Virus record (IMG/VR): IMGVR_UViG_3300027969_002501
Span: 1-52,669 of that record
Source of the DNA: a virus
Direction: 5' to 3' (one strand)
DNA length: 52,669 bases
Part shown: positions 31,809-39,962 of the stretch, one piece after another
Position numbering within the stretch: position 1 is the stretch's first letter
How the letters are laid out: the number at the start of each line of letters is the position of its first letter
The notes under the pieces: model-generated
Told to the model about the DNA's origin: nothing
Seen by the model: the letters and a program-made list of their open reading frames with translations, nothing else
Databases searched by the model: none
Made by a program: the position numbers and the translations under genes

Positions 31809-32015
31809 ATGTTTAATCAAACTATCGACGCCATTCAAACTGGCAAGAAAACCATCGTTAACACATTCGTTACCGACAAAGAAATCCAATCAAAATTGGT
31901 CACACTGATTGAAGCACAAACTAAGTTTTATCAAGGTTGGGTTGACACAACTCTAACACTTGCACAAACACTAGTTGCCAATGCTAAAAACTCAGTTTAC
32001 AAAGGAGCAAAATAA
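31809..32015 (+). CDS. Phasin-like protein
   Basis: 68 residues, helical: MFNQTIDAIQTGKKTIVNTF, LVTLIEAQTKFYQGWVDTTL. The pattern resembles the phasin (Phasin_2) family of betaproteobacteria, which coats polyhydroxyalkanoate granules, but it is shorter than host phasins. In a phage it may tap carbon storage or simply be a helical chaperone. ACAGGAG is 7 bases upstream of the chosen ATG. It has its own sigma70 promoter. Confidence 0.5.
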   Translation: MFNQTIDAIQTGKKTIVNTFVTDKEIQSKLVTLIEAQTKFYQGWVDTTLTLAQTLVANAKNSVYKGAK

Positions 32016-32281
32016 TGTCCTTTGATACGCCAAAACTACCAGAAGTTAAGTTCAGCAAGAACGGTTACGAAATTCGTTCAGACGTGTTGGCCATGGCCAA
32101 AGACGCTGTCATGGAAGAATATCATATGAAGTTTCGTGGCTGGGAAATGTCAGTTCAGAAAGATGAAAAGACAGGTCAAGTTGTTACCCAAGTAGGTATG
32201 CCAGAATTTCCAGGTCTAGACAAGATCATGGAAGCCGCGGAAAAGTTCTATGGGTTCGTAAATACGGGCACAAAGAAGTAA
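32015..32281 (+). CDS. Conserved small phage protein, phasin-coupled
   Basis: 88 residues: MSFDTPKLPEVKFSKNGYEI, then AKDAVMEEYHMKFRGWEMSV and EKFYGFVNTGTKK. The start shares one base with the preceding stop (TAATG). I recognise the ends from aquatic phage hypothetical proteins. Function unknown. Confidence 0.7.
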   Translation: MSFDTPKLPEVKFSKNGYEIRSDVLAMAKDAVMEEYHMKFRGWEMSVQKDEKTGQVVTQVGMPEFPGLDKIMEAAEKFYGFVNTGTKK

Positions 32282-32317
32282 GCATAGCTTGTTCGCCAGA
32301 GTAGCGTAACACTCAGT

Positions 32318-32345
32318 AAAAAAGGACCTCTGGGTCCTTTTTTTT
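32318..32345 (+). terminator. Strong intrinsic terminator between convergent genes
   Basis: AGGACC-TCTG-GGTCCT followed by eight T, preceded by six A, so it works in both directions. It ends the phasin operon on the plus strand and the capsid-tagged genes on the minus strand. Confidence 0.92.
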
Positions 32346-32754
32346 ATCCTATTGCATCTTGTTCAAACAAGTCCGGATGTTCTTTGCCCCAATTGCGCAT
32401 GATAACAGCGGCCTTAGCATTGGCTTCGTTTTCTTGTGGGCTACCTGTGGCACCTGCATTTTCATCCATCAATTGATCTTCTAAGTCTTGTTTGTAATGC
32501 ACCATCTCATGTGCCAGTGTGCGACACACATCCATAATATGGCGATTCTTCACAGTAACATCAATGTGACGTTCGCCTGGCATATATCCGCCAAAGCTCT
32601 TACGGTCAACACTGGTATTACTGTCAAAGATAAAATGAAACTTTGGCAGTGTTTTGAGTTCCAATGACTCGGCCGCATACTTTACAAATTCATGCAGTAT
32701 GTTAAACGTGGCACGTTTGTCCAGACTTTCCGTTAATATGTGACGTACTTTCAT
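32344..32754 (-). CDS. Capsid-tagged zinc metallopeptidase (HExxH)
   Basis: 136 residues. The tag is MKVRHILTE, then SL. The zinc motif LAHEMVHYKQDLEDQLMDEN has His-Glu-x-x-His and a later Glu (ENEANA) that may be the third ligand. If packaged and injected, it could cut host or phage proteins at the start of infection (inference). The start overlaps the preceding tagged gene by TAATG. Confidence 0.75.
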   Translation of the reverse strand: MKVRHILTESLDKRATFNILHEFVKYAAESLELKTLPKFHFIFDSNTSVDRKSFGGYMPGERHIDVTVKNRHIMDVCRTLAHEMVHYKQDLEDQLMDENAGATGSPQENEANAKAAVIMRNWGKEHPDLFEQDAIG

Positions 32755-33137
32755 TATACACCGTACCGGTTACGTTTAGGTTTAGCTACTGGACTGACTG
32801 CATACACATCAGTTTCTGTACTTTGACTACTGGCAATACGAGTGGCTTTGACACCCATCATCTTGTCGGCCAGTCGAATAGTTTCTTCATCTTCCACACT
32901 GAATGGTACTATTGCTAGATTCTCTGCCCATGCACTTTCTTGTTCAAATTCAACTTCGTGATCTCTATTGGCTCTTGCACCTGCTAAGGCAATGCCGTAA
33001 CGATATTGCATATAGGGATCAGTATTACGTAAGTCACGCTGTACAAATGCTCCGGGCAAACTGTTGCTGACCTGTGCGTCTACTTTGCCAAAAGTGCCGT
33101 GTAACTTAGTTTCTGGTAGGAATTCTTTTGCTCTCAT
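32754..33137 (-). CDS. Capsid-tagged protein, unknown function
   Basis: 127 residues starting MRAKEFLPE then TKLHGT. The C-terminus VYAVSPVAKPKRNRYGV resembles a conserved ending of T4-like aquatic phage proteins with the same kind of start. The start at 33137 is fixed by the tag and by the late core 5 bases upstream. The tag ends in LPE, so proline lies at the P2 position of a predicted cut; whether a gp21-like protease accepts this is untested. Confidence 0.68.
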   Translation of the reverse strand: MRAKEFLPETKLHGTFGKVDAQVSNSLPGAFVQRDLRNTDPYMQYRYGIALAGARANRDHEVEFEQESAWAENLAIVPFSVEDEETIRLADKMMGVKATRIASSQSTETDVYAVSPVAKPKRNRYGV

Positions 33138-33142
33138 ATCTA

Positions 33143-33155
33143 TATTTAGTAAATA
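33143..33155. promoter_or_regulatory. Divergent palindromic late promoter
   Basis: TATTTAGTAAATA: a perfect palindrome around one base holding TAAATA on both strands. Plus strand: 7 bases to the 5-aminolevulinate synthase ATG. Minus strand: 5 bases to the capsid-tagged gene ATG. Confidence 0.7.
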
Positions 33156-33162
33156 GCTTACT

Positions 33163-34356
33163 ATGATAAACAAAGAACCCTTTCAAAAACTGATAGCAGA
33201 TTTAAAAGACAACGGCAAATATCGTGTGTTCAACGATATTCTGCGTGAAAACGGCAAATTTCCACAGGCTATTTGGTACGGCCCGTACAACATTAAGAAC
33301 ATTACCAACTGGTGTAGCAATGACTACTTAGGCATGGGCCAGCACAAAGTTGTGCTAGATGCTATGCATACTGCCTTGGACATGACAGGTGCAGGATCAG
33401 GTGGTACACGCAACATTGCAGGCACCAGCCACTATCATGTGGCACTTGAACACGAGCTAGCCACATTGCACAAGAAAGAAAAGGCTCTGTTGTTTAGTAG
33501 TGCCTATGTGGCCAACGAGTGGACATTGATAGCACTTGCTAAGATTATTCCCAACATTGAATACATCAGCGATGAAAACAATCACAACAGTATCATTGTA
33601 GGCATCCAACATAGCAAGGCTAAAAAAGTTGTGTTTAAGCACAATGACTTAGAAGATCTAGATCAGAAACTTAAGATTAGTTTTGCACAAGGCAATACAC
33701 CTTGTGTAGTATTTGAAAGTGTTTACAGTATGGATGGTGATTGCGGACACATCAAAGAGATATGTCGCCTTGCAGAAAAATACAAAGCAATAACATACAT
33801 CGATGAAGTACATGCTGTTGGCTTGTACGGTCCAAAAGGCGGCGGCAAATTAGAACAACTTGGACTACAAGACAAGGTTGACATAGTCAACGGTACCTTG
33901 GGAAAGGCCTTTGGCGTCCAAGGTGGTTACATTGCCTGTGACAGCATAGTAGCAGATGCTATCCGTTCAGTGGCCGCGGGTTTTATCTTTACAACGTCAA
34001 TGAGTCCAGTTACGTGTGCTGGCGCATTGGCCGCCATTAAGTATCTTAAGGATCATAACGAAATACGTGAGAAACATCAAGAACGTGCTCGTAAACTAAA
34101 GCATCGATTGGGTGTTGCTGGTATTGAAGTTATGGCTTGTGCTACAGAACACATCGTTCCTGTGCTAGTTGGAGATGCTAAAAAATGTAAAGCTATGAGC
34201 GATGCATTATTAAATGATCACAACATATATGTACAGCCAATTAATTTTCCTACTGTGGATGTAGGAACGGAGAGGTTACGTTTTGCACCTACTCCGTTTC
34301 ACGATGATGGAATGATCGAAGATTTGATCAAAGCCCTTGTGGCTGTAAGTTTATAA
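33163..34356 (+). CDS. hemA: 5-aminolevulinate synthase (Shemin pathway)
   Basis: Condenses glycine and succinyl-CoA to 5-aminolevulinate, the first tetrapyrrole precursor. The 397-residue length and motifs match PLP-dependent [49 protein letters not shown] with the cofactor Asp/His, and [20 protein letters not shown] with the PLP lysine at 248. It is one of few plus-strand genes in this part and sits alone, about 25 kb from heme oxygenase. Betaproteobacteria usually make 5-ALA from glutamate, so the enzyme would add a parallel route. Phage ALAS genes are known from aquatic metagenomes. Confidence 0.96.
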   Translation: MINKEPFQKLIADLKDNGKYRVFNDILRENGKFPQAIWYGPYNIKNITNWCSNDYLGMGQHKVVLDAMHTALDMTGAGSGGTRNIAGTSHYHVALEHELATLHKKEKALLFSSAYVANEWTLIALAKIIPNIEYISDENNHNSIIVGIQHSKAKKVVFKHNDLEDLDQKLKISFAQGNTPCVVFESVYSMDGDCGHIKEICRLAEKYKAITYIDEVHAVGLYGPKGGGKLEQLGLQDKVDIVNGTLGKAFGVQGGYIACDSIVADAIRSVAAGFIFTTSMSPVTCAGALAAIKYLKDHNEIREKHQERARKLKHRLGVAGIEVMACATEHIVPVLVGDAKKCKAMSDALLNDHNIYVQPINFPTVDVGTERLRFAPTPFHDDGMIEDLIKALVAVSL

Positions 34357-34714
34357 CTTCGTCTGGACTAAGTTTACAAACGTCATCTTCGTACTCTGCT
34401 GATCCAGACTCCATTAGCACACTGCCTGGAACTAACGCTTCAACTTGAAATGGTTTTAGTGGCGGCACAGCAATCACATCGCCTTGTTTGATTACATTCT
34501 CTTTGGCAACACCTGTGTCTGTATCAATCCAACGAACAATAAATGTTCCTTCGTGAACAAACCAGCTTTTGTGTCTTAACTTTTGAAATTGAATTGCAGT
34601 TTTTACGCCGCTGGCTTTAAAAATTAATAACTTGCCACAGTACTGTTCCGAACTACACCAAATTATCTCTGTGCCCCATGTTGTTTCTGTTGCACCGGTA
34701 TCACGAATTTTCAT
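34328..34714 (-). CDS. Cupin-domain protein
   Basis: 128 residues with a single cupin barrel. The glycine turns and strands are [37 protein letters not shown] and [20 protein letters not shown]. Cupins bind metals or sugars; the phage role is unknown. The metal His set is incomplete by eye. The 3' end overlaps the convergent ALAS gene by 29 bases. An AGGAG ribosome site is present. Confidence 0.75.
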   Translation of the reverse strand: MKIRDTGATETTWGTEIIWCSSEQYCGKLLIFKASGVKTAIQFQKLRHKSWFVHEGTFIVRWIDTDTGVAKENVIKQGDVIAVPPLKPFQVEALVPGSVLMESGSAEYEDDVCKLSPDEVINLQPQGL

Positions 34715-34734
34715 ATAGTAGTCTCCTAAACTAC

Positions 34735-34905
34735 TTATACGTCACTCTTAGGCGGGCAACAGAATCTAGGATCACACCAATCATAATTTGGATCATAATC
34801 TTGGCCGTTGTAACCAGCATAGGCTAGGCTCATGCCGATGCCATAAATGGCTAGGCCTGTGATAAATTTATTACACAGGACTGTAAGGATTTTTCGGAGT
34901 GTCAT
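34735..34905 (-). CDS. 56-residue exported Cys-rich small protein
   Basis: MTLRKILTVLCNKFITGLAI then a signal-like helix and a Tyr/Asp/Cys tail (NYDWCDPRFCCPPKSDV). I chose the ATG 8 bases after GAGGA. The CxxxxCC tail could be disulfide-bonded in the periplasm. No family recognised. Confidence 0.5.
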   Translation of the reverse strand: MTLRKILTVLCNKFITGLAIYGIGMSLAYAGYNGQDYDPNYDWCDPRFCCPPKSDV

Positions 34906-34943
34906 AACCATCGTCCTCTGGGTATACTGGATAGTTGTTTGGA

Positions 34944-35756
34944 TCAGTCTTCTGACTTGCCACATTTAGCACGTTTAGCATTTGTAAGAGCTCCAAAGTT
35001 TACAGGCCATTCTTGTCCTGGTTGTAGTTCAACAGCGCCTGCTGGGAACTTATATTGTACACCGGCTTCTTTCTGAATGTCAGCTACTGGTACACGGAAC
35101 TTGGTCAAGTCGTTGCCAAGATTAACGTATGGCTTGGTGTGTGGAAATCTCCATCCAGCAATTTGTTTTGTTTGATTATTGATTACAATTTTGTAGTAAC
35201 CGTGTGGAACGATAACGCCATTACCAATGTATGGATCACCAGCGCCATATAATGCTCCCACGAATATCGTGTAGCTCTGGTTGCCCTGAACTGCCCAACC
35301 GCGGACTGATGTTTCCAGTAATTTCCAAATTCCACGATTCAATGATCCATGTTGTGGGTACATGTTTGTCATTAGGAACGATTCGTATTCTACGATCTCG
35401 CTCCACGAAAGGTCCCCGTCTGGTGCGGCATGGCCTTTATCGTAACCAGTGCCAGCATAATCTGACGGGGTAGCTCCTCCTTGAATTGATCGATCAGCAA
35501 CGAACGCATTGGTACGTGGCCAGCATCCTAGTGCATTTTGTGGTAGTAGTGTGTAGGCAACATAGGCAGGAATCTTAACAGGAGCATCGTATGCTACTAG
35601 ATATGCTTCGCGGCAAATTGGTTGTGCTGTACGAGCTGTTTGTGCCCAGCCATACGGACTATGTACTTTACAAGCATCAACTGGTAATGGAGCACGTTGC
35701 TCCCAAGCAAAGGCTTGTGTAGATAATAATGCTAATAGAACTAATAATTTCTTCAT
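34944..35756 (-). CDS. Secreted DNA/RNA non-specific endonuclease (NUC family)
   Basis: 270 residues with a signal peptide (MKKLLVLLALLSTQAFA). The Serratia-type nuclease motif is present as GYDKGHAAPDGDLSWSE (DRGH variant, with Lys for Arg), and the metal Asn lies in NMYPQHGSLNRGIWKLLETS. Target is the periplasm or outside. It may recycle nucleotides, block superinfecting DNA in the periplasm, or be a captured host gene. It is under a late promoter. Confidence 0.88.
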   Translation of the reverse strand: MKKLLVLLALLSTQAFAWEQRAPLPVDACKVHSPYGWAQTARTAQPICREAYLVAYDAPVKIPAYVAYTLLPQNALGCWPRTNAFVADRSIQGGATPSDYAGTGYDKGHAAPDGDLSWSEIVEYESFLMTNMYPQHGSLNRGIWKLLETSVRGWAVQGNQSYTIFVGALYGAGDPYIGNGVIVPHGYYKIVINNQTKQIAGWRFPHTKPYVNLGNDLTKFRVPVADIQKEAGVQYKFPAGAVELQPGQEWPVNFGALTNAKRAKCGKSED

Positions 35757-35784
35757 TGAGTAGTACCTTATAATTAAGTACTAC

Positions 35785-35790
35785 TATTTA
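35785..35790 (-). promoter_or_regulatory. Late promoter, secreted nuclease
   Basis: AGGTAAATAGTAG on the minus strand, 28 bases before the nuclease ATG. Confidence 0.55.
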
Positions 35791-35791
35791 C

Positions 35792-36211
35792 CTAGAAACT
35801 GTTATTGAACCAACCTATCTTACGGCCTTCTGCAATGCGTTGATCGTGCTCTTCCACACTGCCGGGCCATCGCCATGCCCACACTGCTACAAACAACATG
35901 AAGATGCCTGTATAAATTACGCCTTTAACGGGAACAGTAAAGCTCATGATAAGCAAACTAGTACCCATCATGACTAACATAAAGTATTTCATCTTTGTAG
36001 GGAACACACGCTTGGTATTCCAGTTGGTTAGGAATGGCCCAAACAATGGGTGACTGTAAAGCCAACGATGCATACGTTCGTTGCCCTTGCTAAAACAATA
36101 GGCCGCCGCAACAATAAAACAACTATATGGAATGCCAGGAGTTATAACTCCGATATATGCCATACCTAAACTTAGAAATCCCAAGCAATTCCAAAATAGT
36201 TTTTTCAATTC
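35792..36211 (-). CDS. DUF454 (YbaN-like) inner-membrane protein
   Basis: 139 residues from a TTG start (LKKLFWNCLGFLSLGMAYIG). The DUF454 pattern is KxxWNxLGFxxLGxAxIGxxxPGxP, then CFSKGNERMHRWLYSHPLFG. Three to four membrane helices. The family's function is unknown. The TTG overlaps the HNH gene stop (TTGA), and the family's usual start falls exactly there. Confidence 0.78.
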   Translation of the reverse strand, partial: ELKKLFWNCLGFLSLGMAYIGVITPGIPYSCFIVAAAYCFSKGNERMHRWLYSHPLFGPFLTNWNTKRVFPTKMKYFMLVMMGTSLLIMSFTVPVKGVIYTGIFMLFVAVWAWRWPGSVEEHDQRIAEGRKIGWFNNSF

Positions 36212-36714
36212 ATATACTCCGCCCAAATAGGGTGTTGTAGTTGGAATGGTTCCTTCTTACGCTTGCCTACCAGTTCATAGTAGTCAGGCTTGTAAGGCTT
36301 CTTCAATGGCTTCAATCCAACTTTGTCACTCTTGTGACTGTTACATGGACCACATGCTGTTACACAGTTGTCCCATGTAGTCTTTCCACCCTTACTTACA
36401 GGATGTACGTGATCCAATGTACTTACTTTTTTATCCACATGCTTGGCGCAATACTGGCAAACACCCTCGTCACGTAGGTATACGTTAGCACGGCTGAAAC
36501 GAACTGCGCTCTTGATTTTCATGTATTCTGTTAACATGATAACTGAAGGCACAGGTGTTTCCCAACGTGATGAACGCACGATCCAATCGTCGTGCCAAGC
36601 TAGCACACGGGCCTTTTCCAGGACCATGTATTTGATTGCTTCTTGCCAGCCAATCGTGCTTAAAGGAAGGTAGCTAACAGGAAGGCCGTCAGCGTTTAAA
36701 ACTAAAGTGCTCAT
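36205..36714 (-). CDS. HNH endonuclease
   Basis: 169 residues with zinc-binding HNH domain: CQYCAKHV, STLDHVHPVSKGGKTTWDNC and ACGPCNSHKSDK. The N-terminal half (TLVLNADGLPVSYLPLSTIG) matches a widespread HNH family in bacteria and phages. It is probably a free-standing nuclease. It has both a sigma70 promoter and an overlapping late core. Confidence 0.9.
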   Translation of the reverse strand: MSTLVLNADGLPVSYLPLSTIGWQEAIKYMVLEKARVLAWHDDWIVRSSRWETPVPSVIMLTEYMKIKSAVRFSRANVYLRDEGVCQYCAKHVDKKVSTLDHVHPVSKGGKTTWDNCVTACGPCNSHKSDKVGLKPLKKPYKPDYYELVGKRKKEPFQLQHPIWAEYMN

Positions 36715-36770
36715 AATTGATTCTCTTGATTGTGTTTACAGACCCAACCAAAAAGTATAACGAAGTCATC

Positions 36771-36799
36771 ATTATACTAGAATATTTAACCTAAGTCAA
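36771..36799 (-). promoter_or_regulatory. Sigma70 promoter with embedded late core, HNH gene
   Basis: TTGACT-N17-TATAAT on the minus strand. The 17-base spacer contains GGTTAAATATTC (late core 36783-36788), so the gene could be read early and late from one site. Confidence 0.7.
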
Positions 36800-37339
36800 T
36801 ATGTTTTGTGCGAATTCCTGCCCGGAACGCTCTAATGTTTGCATCCATTGATCTTTAAGATCCACGCTGAAAATCATATCAAGGTCACTTTTGGCTGTAC
36901 ACCAACTAACACTTTGATCAAAAGGAGGAAGACCTTTGATTTCACTTATCAATTGATTTGGGCTCCAACCGCATACACCTAAAAACATGCGCCATTGTTT
37001 TGGGCGATCACCTAATGCCAATCTGGGTAGTATTTCTTCTGCACTACTAATACATATATCTTGATTAATACGCATTGTATTACTGCATGTCCAATCTGGT
37101 GTATGCAGGAAGCTGAGATTCTTTACATTGATTGGGCCGCCTAGATATAAAAATCCCGGCACATCCATATGGAAACCTAGTTGACTTGCAAACTCATTCA
37201 CAGTCATCTGACTGCGCTTGTTTAACACAAGTCCCATGCTACCATTGTCGTGATGTTCTGTTACAATAATAACTGTCTTGTACCAGAAGTTGCCTTTAAC
37301 TGAAGGCGGAGCGATTAATAAATTACCTGTTATATCCAT
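36791..37339 (-). CDS. YqgE/AlgH family protein
   Basis: 182 residues with the family pattern: MDITGNLLIAPPSVKGNFWY, TVIIVTEHHDNGSMGLVLNK and GFLYLGGPINVKNLSFLHTP. Then GVCGWSPNQLISEI. The function of YqgE/AlgH is poorly defined (proposed regulatory). ATG 4 bases after a late core. Confidence 0.9.
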   Translation of the reverse strand: MDITGNLLIAPPSVKGNFWYKTVIIVTEHHDNGSMGLVLNKRSQMTVNEFASQLGFHMDVPGFLYLGGPINVKNLSFLHTPDWTCSNTMRINQDICISSAEEILPRLALGDRPKQWRMFLGVCGWSPNQLISEIKGLPPFDQSVSWCTAKSDLDMIFSVDLKDQWMQTLERSGQEFAQNILT

Positions 37340-37343
37340 GAGG

Positions 37344-37349
37344 TATTTA
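37344..37349 (-). promoter_or_regulatory. Late promoter, yqgE
   Basis: ATGTAAATACCTCATG on the minus strand, 4 bases to ATG. Confidence 0.6.
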
Positions 37350-37354
37350 CATCC

Positions 37355-38776
37355 CTAGGCAGACAGTGTAGTATTAAAGTGACTTCCTGCGATTTGTTGA
37401 CCGCCTTGTTTTTGTAATTTATGTAACCAACCAATATCTGTTCCTGGACCATAGGCCGCAGGATTAGTAGCAGAGAAGTTTCGTTGATTGCGACTCACAC
37501 TTGGCAAATATTTTATTGCACCAGTACAAATGCCATGCAGTTGTCTAGCGTTAGGGCCACGAACAAAGTTTGCACTAGGTTTATGTCCATCTGCTCTAGT
37601 TCCAGTAACTGCTTGAAATTGATTACGTGCTTTCAATGCACCTATAACTCCATTCTTGCCGTAGTCTCTTGCACGATTAAGTATACTGCCCATGACCATT
37701 GCATAAGACTTTGCACTATAAGCACTTTCAGCACTTGTAGCTCTAACTAACCAATCCCACTCGCTATCAGTCATTGGCCTGCCAAGATAATCTTCTGCTG
37801 ATTTTCTAGCCTTTTCAGTTAATTGATCTTTTGGAATATTGCCATAATCTTCAATATCAGAATCATCAACGTCAGTTACTCCAGCAAGTTTACCTTTAAC
37901 ATCTGCTTGTGTACTCTTTTCAAATTTGATACCTTTACTAGCAATGAGTTTGTTTAAGGCACCAACTGTCTCGGGCCCCGGATCACCATCTACTTCTAAA
38001 CCGTTATCTCTTTGAAATTGTTTTACTGCTCCACTTGTTTCAGGACCCCGTACTCCATCTACTCCATGTCGAGGTAATTTATATCCTAATGCTAATAGTG
38101 CTCGCTGTATATCTGCCACAGCAATACCAACTCGTCCTTGCGGAACTGCTATAGATAATTGTGTATTAATATTTTGTTTTGGTTCAGCTTGTTGTGCCGA
38201 TTGAGGAACAATAGCTTGTACAGGTTTAACTGCCATACCAGCTTGTTTTAATTTTGCATAGCCGCCGTACGGATGTATACCATCTCCTTTACCGCTATGC
38301 ATTGCTGGATCAAAGTCTTCTAAAGGACCAAGAAAAGTTGCGCCCGAATCACTGGCCATTGATTCTAATTGTTGGTTAATACCTGTTAGGTCAACAACAT
38401 ATTTTTTACCGCCAGTCCAACTTGTACCAGGTTGTGGTTTTGATTTAGTACTGCCAGTACCAACTAATGCTACTGTAGCACCTGCATCTTTGAGAGCTTT
38501 TAACTGTTGAGCTACTGCACCAAGGCCGCCGTTGCCAGGCTTTCTAATACCACCTTCTAATTCAATAGGTGCGCTATTACTTGCTCCACTGCTAAGAATA
38601 ACTGTGGCACCTTTGGCTTTGCCTGACGCAACAAACGCATTAACTCTTCTCAACGTTTCAGTACAATTGATGCCGCCTTTGGCATAAGGTTCAGCGCCTC
38701 CAATACCAACAGCAATACTGTCGCCTATAATAACAACATTATTTGATGCTTCTAAAATAATATCTAATATTCTCAT
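37355..38776 (-). CDS. Capsid-tagged SGNH hydrolase + peptidoglycan-binding + SleB-like hydrolase
   Basis: 473 residues in five parts. (1) Tag MRILDIILE. (2) SGNH/GDSL domain (about 13-190): NNVVIIGDSIAVGIGG, SSGASNSAPIELEGGI and the Asp-x-x-His motif GDGIHPYGG. (3) A linker. (4) PGB1-type domain (about 218-290): VADIQRALLALGYKLP and GPETVGALNKL. (5) A C-terminal cell-wall-hydrolase-like domain (about 320-473): LVRATSAESAYSAKSYAMVM and LNRARDYGKNG. If packaged, it would be injected or released to modify peptidoglycan at entry. The start overlaps the preceding tagged gene. Confidence 0.82.
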   Translation of the reverse strand: MRILDIILEASNNVVIIGDSIAVGIGGAEPYAKGGINCTETLRRVNAFVASGKAKGATVILSSGASNSAPIELEGGIRKPGNGGLGAVAQQLKALKDAGATVALVGTGSTKSKPQPGTSWTGGKKYVVDLTGINQQLESMASDSGATFLGPLEDFDPAMHSGKGDGIHPYGGYAKLKQAGMAVKPVQAIVPQSAQQAEPKQNINTQLSIAVPQGRVGIAVADIQRALLALGYKLPRHGVDGVRGPETSGAVKQFQRDNGLEVDGDPGPETVGALNKLIASKGIKFEKSTQADVKGKLAGVTDVDDSDIEDYGNIPKDQLTEKARKSAEDYLGRPMTDSEWDWLVRATSAESAYSAKSYAMVMGSILNRARDYGKNGVIGALKARNQFQAVTGTRADGHKPSANFVRGPNARQLHGICTGAIKYLPSVSRNQRNFSATNPAAYGPGTDIGWLHKLQKQGGQQIAGSHFNTTLSA

Positions 38777-39129
38777 TTCTGACCTTTGCGGGTACCGTAG
38801 TCTGGCAATGGACCACCGTGCGCTTTTCCTTTAATTTTTTTGCCGCCAACGGTGACACGCACCTTACTGTCACCGTGGCCAATCAAATGACTCTTCTTAC
38901 CATCTCTGGCACGTAGGCCCTGGCTTTTACAACTGGCCAGCGCACTTGCGCCTAATGACTCATCGCTAACGTTACTCACGCACAATTTACGGCTGGTTGG
39001 GCCGTGTTCTTCAATTTCTATGTATGTAGGCACTGCTTCGTGCCCGCGGGCTGGTCTAGCACCTGGACGCTGGCTTCTTCTTTGGGCAGTACCAAAGGCT
39101 TCTTCTTTAATAAATTCGTTTGCTCGCAT
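38773..39129 (-). CDS. Capsid-tagged basic protein
   Basis: 118 residues: tag MRANEFIKE then EAFGTAQRRSQRPGARPARG, a strongly basic stretch. A region with Cys (RKLCVSNVSDESLGASALAS) and a Lys/Gly-rich tail follow. Charge and tag fit an internal head protein that contacts DNA. ATG 7 bases after a late core. Confidence 0.68.
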   Translation of the reverse strand: MRANEFIKEEAFGTAQRRSQRPGARPARGHEAVPTYIEIEEHGPTSRKLCVSNVSDESLGASALASCKSQGLRARDGKKSHLIGHGDSKVRVTVGGKKIKGKAHGGPLPDYGTRKGQK

Positions 39130-39136
39130 AGTAATG

Positions 39137-39142
39137 TATTTA
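39137..39142 (-). promoter_or_regulatory. Late promoter of the two-gene capsid-cargo operon
   Basis: CAATAAATACATTACTATG on the minus strand, 7 bases to ATG. It serves the basic protein and the SGNH/PGB/SleB gene. Confidence 0.65.
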
Positions 39143-39958
39143 TTGGTTTAGGTACTCGAATACATTTAACCATTTGCGTTTGCCCACAGTATCCTTTAAA
39201 TGCGTTAAATCGGCCTTAGTTTTGCTACGAAAACGTGCTAGTTCTTGTTGCGGAACTGGTTCAAACTCTATTTCTACACCTTCTTGTTCTGCTATTTCTT
39301 CTGCTATGTCCAAAAAACTGTGTGCTAGTCCTGCTCCGCAATTCCAGATTCCGGATCCTTTAACTGTTTTAATAAAATCAATGTGTAGACGACAAACATC
39401 GCCAACCCAAGTCCAATCACGCTTAACATGTTCTGCATTCTCCCATACAGTTATTTTACCTTCTTTTTGTGCTTGCTTGCGCCACTTGACGATAGCGTTG
39501 GCACGTTTCCCCCTAAGGTGCATATACTTGCCATATACATTAAAGTAACGGAAGCCTTGTACCATAATCTTTACATCTTGTTGTGGCCACCAACGATCAA
39601 ACAGATACTTACTCCAAGCATAAGGAGTTTGTGGTAAACATGTTGCTGTTTCGGTAAAGTCTTTATTATCGCCATATACGCTACTGCTACTGGCATACTG
39701 CAAGTTAACTCCGTGAGCATTGCACTCATTAAACAGCCATTGGCTAAACTCCAAGTTCTGTCGCATGATGGCTTCTACATCTGTACAGGTCATATCAGCA
39801 ATAGCACCCAGATGTATTACCCAATCGTACCCACTAACATTAGGGCGTTCAATTGGATGCCATTCATAGCCGTCAATATGCCATCCTTCTTCGGCCGCAC
39901 ACCATGCCAGCATGTTTTTGCCAATAAAGCCTTCGTGGCCGGTTACTAGTATTTTCAT
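39140..39958 (-). CDS. NAD-dependent sugar epimerase, HldD-like
   Basis: 272 residues, SDR fold. Nucleotide site MKILVTGHEGFIGKNMLAW, catalytic TPYAWSKYLFDRWW (YxxxK), and HldD-like QGFRYFNVYGKYMHLRGKRA with VKRDWTWVGDVCRLHIDFIK. HldD epimerises ADP-D-glycero-D-manno-heptose for LPS core. Phage copies may alter host or phage glycans. The Met at 39958 begins the Rossmann motif and lies 4 bases from a late core. Confidence 0.85.
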   Translation of the reverse strand: MKILVTGHEGFIGKNMLAWCAAEEGWHIDGYEWHPIERPNVSGYDWVIHLGAIADMTCTDVEAIMRQNLEFSQWLFNECNAHGVNLQYASSSSVYGDNKDFTETATCLPQTPYAWSKYLFDRWWPQQDVKIMVQGFRYFNVYGKYMHLRGKRANAIVKWRKQAQKEGKITVWENAEHVKRDWTWVGDVCRLHIDFIKTVKGSGIWNCGAGLAHSFLDIAEEIAEQEGVEIEFEPVPQQELARFRSKTKADLTHLKDTVGKRKWLNVFEYLNQ

Positions 39959-39962
39959 ATGG

